Positions 5,095 to 10,177 of a DNA stretch of 10,177 nt are shown here, one piece after another. The stretch spans positions 1 through 10,177 of the forward strand of contig CALYRP010000020.1 in assembly GCA_945483255.1 (NCBI GenBank). The letters run 5' to 3'. This DNA is from an uncultured Pseudomonadota bacterium. GTDB taxonomy: Bacteria; Pseudomonadota; Alphaproteobacteria; Rs-D84. The translations under genes and the position numbers were made by a program. A model generated the notes under the pieces. That model was not told the origin of the DNA. It was given only the letters and a program-made list of their open reading frames with translations, and did no database searches. Within the stretch, counting starts at the first letter, position 1. Every line of letters begins with the position of its first letter.

Positions 5095-8000
5095 TTAAAT
5101 ATCCAATAATTGTTGTTGTTCACCACCTTCGCGGGCCAATTTTTCAGCCTTTTCTTCTTCTTTGGCAATTTCACGAACGCGACGAACATATGCACCTGTT
5201 CCAATTGGAATCAGACGACCAACAATCAAGTTTTCGTTTACACCGACCAATTTATCGGTTGAACCACTGATTGCGGCATCTACCAACACTTTTGTTGTTT
5301 GTTGGAACGATGCATTGGATATAAATGAACGTGATGTCAATGATGCACGGGTCAAACCAACCAAAACTTGTGAAGCTTCGGCAACACGACCCCCATCTTT
5401 TGCAACACGCGCGTTTTCTTCTTCGAAATCAACACGATCAACGACTTGACCCGACAAGAACGCTGTATCGCCTGGGTTGCTGATTTCTACACGACGTGTC
5501 ATTTCACGTATCAAAATTTCAATATGTTTGTCATTGATTGACACACCCTGCAAGCGGTAAACTTGTTGAACTTGTTCAACCATAAATTGTGCCAACGCTT
5601 TTTGACCCAAGATGCGCAAGATATCTTGTGGAACAGGATCACCATCGACCAATTTATCAGCCTTGCGTACGGTATCACCACTGCGAACCAACAAATTAGT
5701 TCCTTTTGGTACCGCGTATTCAACAGGTGCTGTGCCGTCTGTTGGTTCAATACGAATTATAATCTTTGATTTTGCATCTTCTAATTCGATTGTACCGTCA
5801 ATTTCGGCCAATAATGCAGGGTTTGCAGGACGGCGGATTTCCAACAATTCTTCAACACGTGGAAGTCCCCCGGTAATATCGCCTGTTTTCTTTGATTGTA
5901 CAGGAATACGTGCCAAAATGTCGCCCGCATGTATCTTGTCACCATTAGACACATTCAATGTAGAATATGTTGGCAACAGATATTCTGCGACTTTCTTGCC
6001 ACCCAATGAAATCATATTACCTTTTTCATCAACCAATCTGATAGATGGGCTAAGTGCTTTTTTGGTATTTGTTTTCCAATTGATAACCTTGCGAGAAACG
6101 ATACCTGTCATTGAATCGACTTCTTCTTGATAAGAAACGTTTTCAATCAAATCGTTGAACGATACGATACCGTCTTTTTCCGCGATGATTGTATTGGAAT
6201 ACGGATCCCATTCGGCAACTTTTTGGCCTTTTTCAACCATGTCACCATCGTTAACCAATAACATAGATGCATATGGCAATGCGACAGTAAACAATTCTTT
6301 GCCGCCATTATCCACAACACCGATTTTACCAGTACGTGATAATACAACAACACGACCATTTGAATTTGTAATTGTGTTTACATTATCCAATTTGATTTTA
6401 CCAGCCACAGGCATTTCGATAAAGTGGGATTCAGAACCACCTTCGGCAATACCACCAATGTGGAAGGTACGCAATGTCAACTGGGTTCCAGGTTCACCAA
6501 TAGATTGACCAGCAATCAAACCAACAGGTTCACCAACGTGTACCAATGCATTACGGGACAAATCCATACCATAACATTTTGCACACAAACCGTCACTTTG
6601 ACATGTCAAAACACTACGAACATCAACAGATGGCAAACCAGATTCATTGATTTGACGTGCTGCTGCTTTTGTAATCAAATCGCCAGCCTTTACAATGACT
6701 TCTTTGGTCAACGGATGGATAACATCATGGGCCGCTGTACGTCCCAAAACAACATCACCCAGCGCAACTGTTAATGTAGAACCTTGATATACTGGTTTTG
6801 CAGTAATGAATTCATGTGTTCCACAATCGTGTTCAGTAATAACTGTGTTAATAGCCAAATCGACCAAACGACGTGTCAAATAACCAGCAGATGCGGTTTT
6901 CAAAGCCGTATCCGACATACCTTTACGTGCACCGTGGGTTGATGTAAAGTATTCGGACATGGTCAAGCCTTCTTTAAAGTTCGAAATAATAGGAACTTCG
7001 ATAATTGAACCGTCCGGTTTCTGCATCATACCACGCATACCAGCCAACTGCTGAATCTGACCTTTGGATCCACGCGCACCAGAAAGCGCCATCATGTGAA
7101 TTGAATTCCAATTATCACCTGATGTATTGCCCAAAGATGAATATGCTTTATCACCCAATTCGTCAGTTGTATGTTGCCACAAGTCAATTAATTTATTATG
7201 ACGTTCACCACTGGATAATAAACCGTTTTGATATTGGTTTTCGATTTCAGCCGCTGCTTTTTCAGATTTTGCAATCATTGCTTCTTTTTCAGCAGGAACA
7301 ACGATATCATCAAATCCGATTGAAATACCACTGCGTACAGCTTGTTCGAAACCGGTATCTTTCAACGCGTCAGCCAACAAAATCATAGCCTTATCGCCAC
7401 AACGTTCATATGTTGTTGCCAATAATTTTTTGATTTCTTTCACTGGCATAACTTTGTTAACCAAATCAAATGGCATATCGTCAGATTTTGGTAACAATTC
7501 ACCCAAAATCATACGACCAGCTGTTGTAGCATATGTTTTACCATTTACACGTGCATAAATTGGCGTATGTAATGTGATTGTTTTGTTTTCCAATGCCAAT
7601 TGTACTTCGTCCATGCCAGAAAATCTTGGTGATTTCTTTTCATCGTGTTCACCGTTAATCAAAGATATATAGTAAACACCCAAAACCATGTCTTGTGATG
7701 GAACTGTCATTGGTTCACCGTTCGCTGGTGATAAAACGTTATTTGTTGATAACATCAATGTACGTGCTTCCAATTGTGCTTCCAAAGAAATTGGAACGTG
7801 CACAGACATCTGGTCACCGTCAAAGTCCGCATTGAATCCCTTACATACCAATGGGTGCAAACGGATTGCCTTGCCTTCGATAAGAACTGGTTCGAACGCA
7901 ATCAATGACAACCTGTGCAAAGATGGCGCACGGTTCAACAATACAGGATGTTGATAAATAACTTTTTCCAAAATTTCCCATACGATATCTTCGCCAGCTT

Positions 8001-9207
8001 CGACCATACGGCGTGCTGTTTTCAAAGTATTTGCATAATCACCAGCCAACAATTTCGCAAAAACGAATGGTTTAAATAATTCCAATGCCATTGTTTTTGG
8101 AAGTCCGACTTGGTGCATACGTAATGTTGGTCCAGGTGTAATAACACTACGTCCTGAATAATCAACACGTTTACCCAACATATTCATACGGAAACGACCT
8201 TGTTTACCACGCAACGAATCAGACAATGATTTCAAAGGACGACGGTTTTGTGAAACCATTGGACGAGCTTTATGTCCATTATCGAACAATGAATCGACCG
8301 CTTCTTGCAACATGCGTTTTTCGTTACGAACGATAATTTCAGGTGCATGCATTTCCATAAATCTTTTCAAACGATTGTTACGGATAATTACACGACGATA
8401 TAAATCATTCAAATCAGATGTTGCAACATGGCCCGCATCCAATGTAACCAATGGTCGCATATCTGGTGGGATAACCGGGATAATATCCGGCAACATCCAT
8501 GCTGGTTCAGTCTTGGAATCAAGGAATGATTCAACCAATTTTAATTGTTTGATGATAGATTTGCGTTTTGCTTCTGATTTTGTTTCTGCCAATTCAGCGC
8601 GCAAACGTGTTCTTTCATCGCCCATATCCAAATTTGCAATGATGGAACGAATGCCTTCGGCACCAATACCAACATGGAAAGAATCTTCGCCAAATTCTTC
8701 AACAGCCGCCTGGTATTCATCTTCGCTGATAACATCATATTGTTTCAAACTGGTCAAACCTGGTTCTGTCACAATATATGCATCATAAGAAATAACTTGT
8801 TCCAATTTCTTTTGTGGCAAATTGTTTAATAATGTGGCAATTTTACCTTCGCGTAAAAACCAAGTGTGTGCCACAGGAATTGCCAATTTAATGTGCCCCA
8901 TGCGTTCACGACGCACCGCAGAAGAACCAACTTCTACACCGCAACGTTCACAAACAACCCCACGGAATTTAATGCGTTTATATTTTCCGCATGCACATTC
9001 GTAATCTTTCACAGGTCCAAAGATTTGTTGACAGAACAAACCTTCTGCTTCTGGTTTCAAGGAATGATAATTGATTGTTTCTGGCTTCTTTACTTCACCA
9101 TGCGACCAAGACAGAATTTCTTCTGGGGACGCAATAGAAATACGCAAAGCATCAAATTGTTCCTTGGTTTCTATTTGTCCAAATATCTTTTGCAACATAT
9201 TTGTCAT
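5095..9207 (-). CDS. rpoC: DNA-directed RNA polymerase subunit beta'
   Basis: This is the complete 1370-residue catalytic subunit of RNA polymerase (E. coli: 1407). The N-terminal zinc ribbon has C71, C73, C86 and C89. The clamp and switch region includes RPLKSLSDSLRGKQGRFR (323-340). The absolutely conserved NADFDGDQM (459-467) supplies the three Mg2+-binding aspartates D461, D463 and D465. The bridge helix contains THGARKG...ALKTASAGYLTRR (757-780). The second zinc site uses C795, C869, C875 and C878. The trigger loop starts at TQLTLRTFHIGG (908-919) and is interrupted by the long SI3-type insertion of proteobacteria before ITGGLPRVEELLEIRRP. The C-terminus has the conserved GTGAYVRR motif and a short Lys/Glu then Gln tail that contacts omega in other species. 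The ATG at 9207 has a strong ribosome site (AAGGAG, 9222-9217). It is co-transcribed with rpoB, 70 bp upstream. The str-operon genes that often follow rpoC are absent. One oddity is zinc-2 spacing C-x5-C. Confidence 0.98.
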   Translation of the reverse strand: MTNMLQKIFGQIETKEQFDALRISIASPEEILSWSHGEVKKPETINYHSLKPEAEGLFCQQIFGPVKDYECACGKYKRIKFRGVVCERCGVEVGSSAVRRERMGHIKLAIPVAHTWFLREGKIATLLNNLPQKKLEQVISYDAYIVTEPGLTSLKQYDVISEDEYQAAVEEFGEDSFHVGIGAEGIRSIIANLDMGDERTRLRAELAETKSEAKRKSIIKQLKLVESFLDSKTEPAWMLPDIIPVIPPDMRPLVTLDAGHVATSDLNDLYRRVIIRNNRLKRFMEMHAPEIIVRNEKRMLQEAVDSLFDNGHKARPMVSQNRRPLKSLSDSLRGKQGRFRMNMLGKRVDYSGRSVITPGPTLRMHQVGLPKTMALELFKPFVFAKLLAGDYANTLKTARRMVEAGEDIVWEILEKVIYQHPVLLNRAPSLHRLSLIAFEPVLIEGKAIRLHPLVCKGFNADFDGDQMSVHVPISLEAQLEARTLMLSTNNVLSPANGEPMTVPSQDMVLGVYYISLINGEHDEKKSPRFSGMDEVQLALENKTITLHTPIYARVNGKTYATTAGRMILGELLPKSDDMPFDLVNKVMPVKEIKKLLATTYERCGDKAMILLADALKDTGFEQAVRSGISIGFDDIVVPAEKEAMIAKSEKAAAEIENQYQNGLLSSGERHNKLIDLWQHTTDELGDKAYSSLGNTSGDNWNSIHMMALSGARGSKGQIQQLAGMRGMMQKPDGSIIEVPIISNFKEGLTMSEYFTSTHGARKGMSDTALKTASAGYLTRRLVDLAINTVITEHDCGTHEFITAKPVYQGSTLTVALGDVVLGRTAAHDVIHPLTKEVIVKAGDLITKAAARQINESGLPSVDVRSVLTCQSDGLCAKCYGMDLSRNALVHVGEPVGLIAGQSIGEPGTQLTLRTFHIGGIAEGGSESHFIEMPVAGKIKLDNVNTITNSNGRVVVLSRTGKIGVVDNGGKELFTVALPYASMLLVNDGDMVEKGQKVAEWDPYSNTIIAEKDGIVSFNDLIENVSYQEEVDSMTGIVSRKVINWKTNTKKALSPSIRLVDEKGNMISLGGKKVAEYLLPTYSTLNVSNGDKIHAGDILARIPVQSKKTGDITGGLPRVEELLEIRRPANPALLAEIDGTIELEDAKSKIIIRIEPTDGTAPVEYAVPKGTNLLVRSGDTVRKADKLVDGDPVPQDILRILGQKALAQFMVEQVQQVYRLQGVSINDKHIEILIREMTRRVEISNPGDTAFLSGQVVDRVDFEEENARVAKDGGRVAEASQVLVGLTRASLTSRSFISNASFQQTTKVLVDAAISGSTDKLVGVNENLIVGRLIPIGTGAYVRRVREIAKEEEKAEKLAREGGEQQQLLDI

Positions 9208-9241
9208 GTTTTTTTGCTCCTTTTATCACTAAAAGTGCCTT

Positions 9242-9277
9242 GTGGCCGGCGGGCAAAAGTGCCCGTTGGCCCGGCCA

Positions 9278-9278
<1 letters not shown>
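9242..9278 (-). other. GC-rich stem-loop in the rpoB-rpoC gap
   Basis: GTGGCCGG (9242-9249) pairs perfectly with CCGGCCAC (9271-9278), and inside it CGGGC (9250-9254) pairs with GCCCG (9261-9265) around AAAAGT, leaving TTGGC as a bulge. The outer arm touches the rpoB stop codon. The block is almost pure GC in an otherwise AT-rich region. No T-run follows in the - direction, so it is not a standard terminator; an RNA-processing or stability element, or a dispersed palindromic repeat, fits better. AAAAGTGCC occurs at 9231-9239 and again inside the loop region at 9255-9263. Confidence 0.5.

Positions 9279-10177
<899 letters not shown>

Noticed and set aside
5612..6130. 172-codon ORF on the + strand inside rpoC
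   Set aside because: It is antisense to the highly conserved rpoC, and its composition is explained by the reverse frame; no motif or start signal.
8312..8788. 158-codon ORF on the + strand inside rpoC
   Set aside because: Shadow frame of conserved RpoC sequence; no independent evidence of coding.

Overview
This window looks like a core-genome segment of an AT-rich, host-associated-type alphaproteobacterium. That assignment is an inference: RpoB and RpoC are clearly proteobacterial (RpoC carries a large insertion inside the trigger-loop region), rpmF lies directly upstream of plsX, and the big exported protein has the Ser/Thr/Arg-rich plus Cys-rich style I associate with uncultured gut alphaproteobacteria. 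I cannot place it more precisely without a search.

Layout. Two transcription units converge on a shared terminator near 3219-3243. On the + strand, 1-242 is non-coding and holds a strong extended -10 promoter, with direct repeats and a palindrome around the -35. mraZ follows (243-692). Then, behind its own extended -10 promoter, comes a gene for an 816-residue exported, cysteine-rich protein of unknown function (762-3212). The dcw genes that normally follow mraZ (rsmH, ftsL, ftsI, mur genes) are absent.

On the - strand, reading from the right edge: the 3' part of rpoB (9278 to beyond 10177), a GC-rich hairpin in the rpoB-rpoC gap, complete rpoC (5095-9207), a stem-loop, a small HAD-superfamily phosphatase-like gene (4630-5028), a probable promoter, rpmF for ribosomal protein L32 (4411-4560), a terminator-like hairpin that contains a possible 13-codon leader ORF, and plsX (3272-4345). 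rpmF is too short for most ORF callers but is clear by eye.

How the genes relate. The - strand block joins transcription (RpoB/RpoC), translation (L32) and membrane lipid synthesis (PlsX), all growth-linked functions. The usual neighbours of both parts (rpsL-rpsG-fusA after rpoC, fabH after plsX) are missing, so this is a rearranged order. The + strand block puts an orphan MraZ regulator next to an envelope or secreted protein.

I see no mobile element, CRISPR array, tRNA or rRNA. The most interesting items are the Cys-rich exported protein with its repeated CX6C motif, the phased repeats upstream of mraZ, and the leader ORF plus terminator arrangement that overlaps the start of plsX. None of these amounts to a demonstrated new system.
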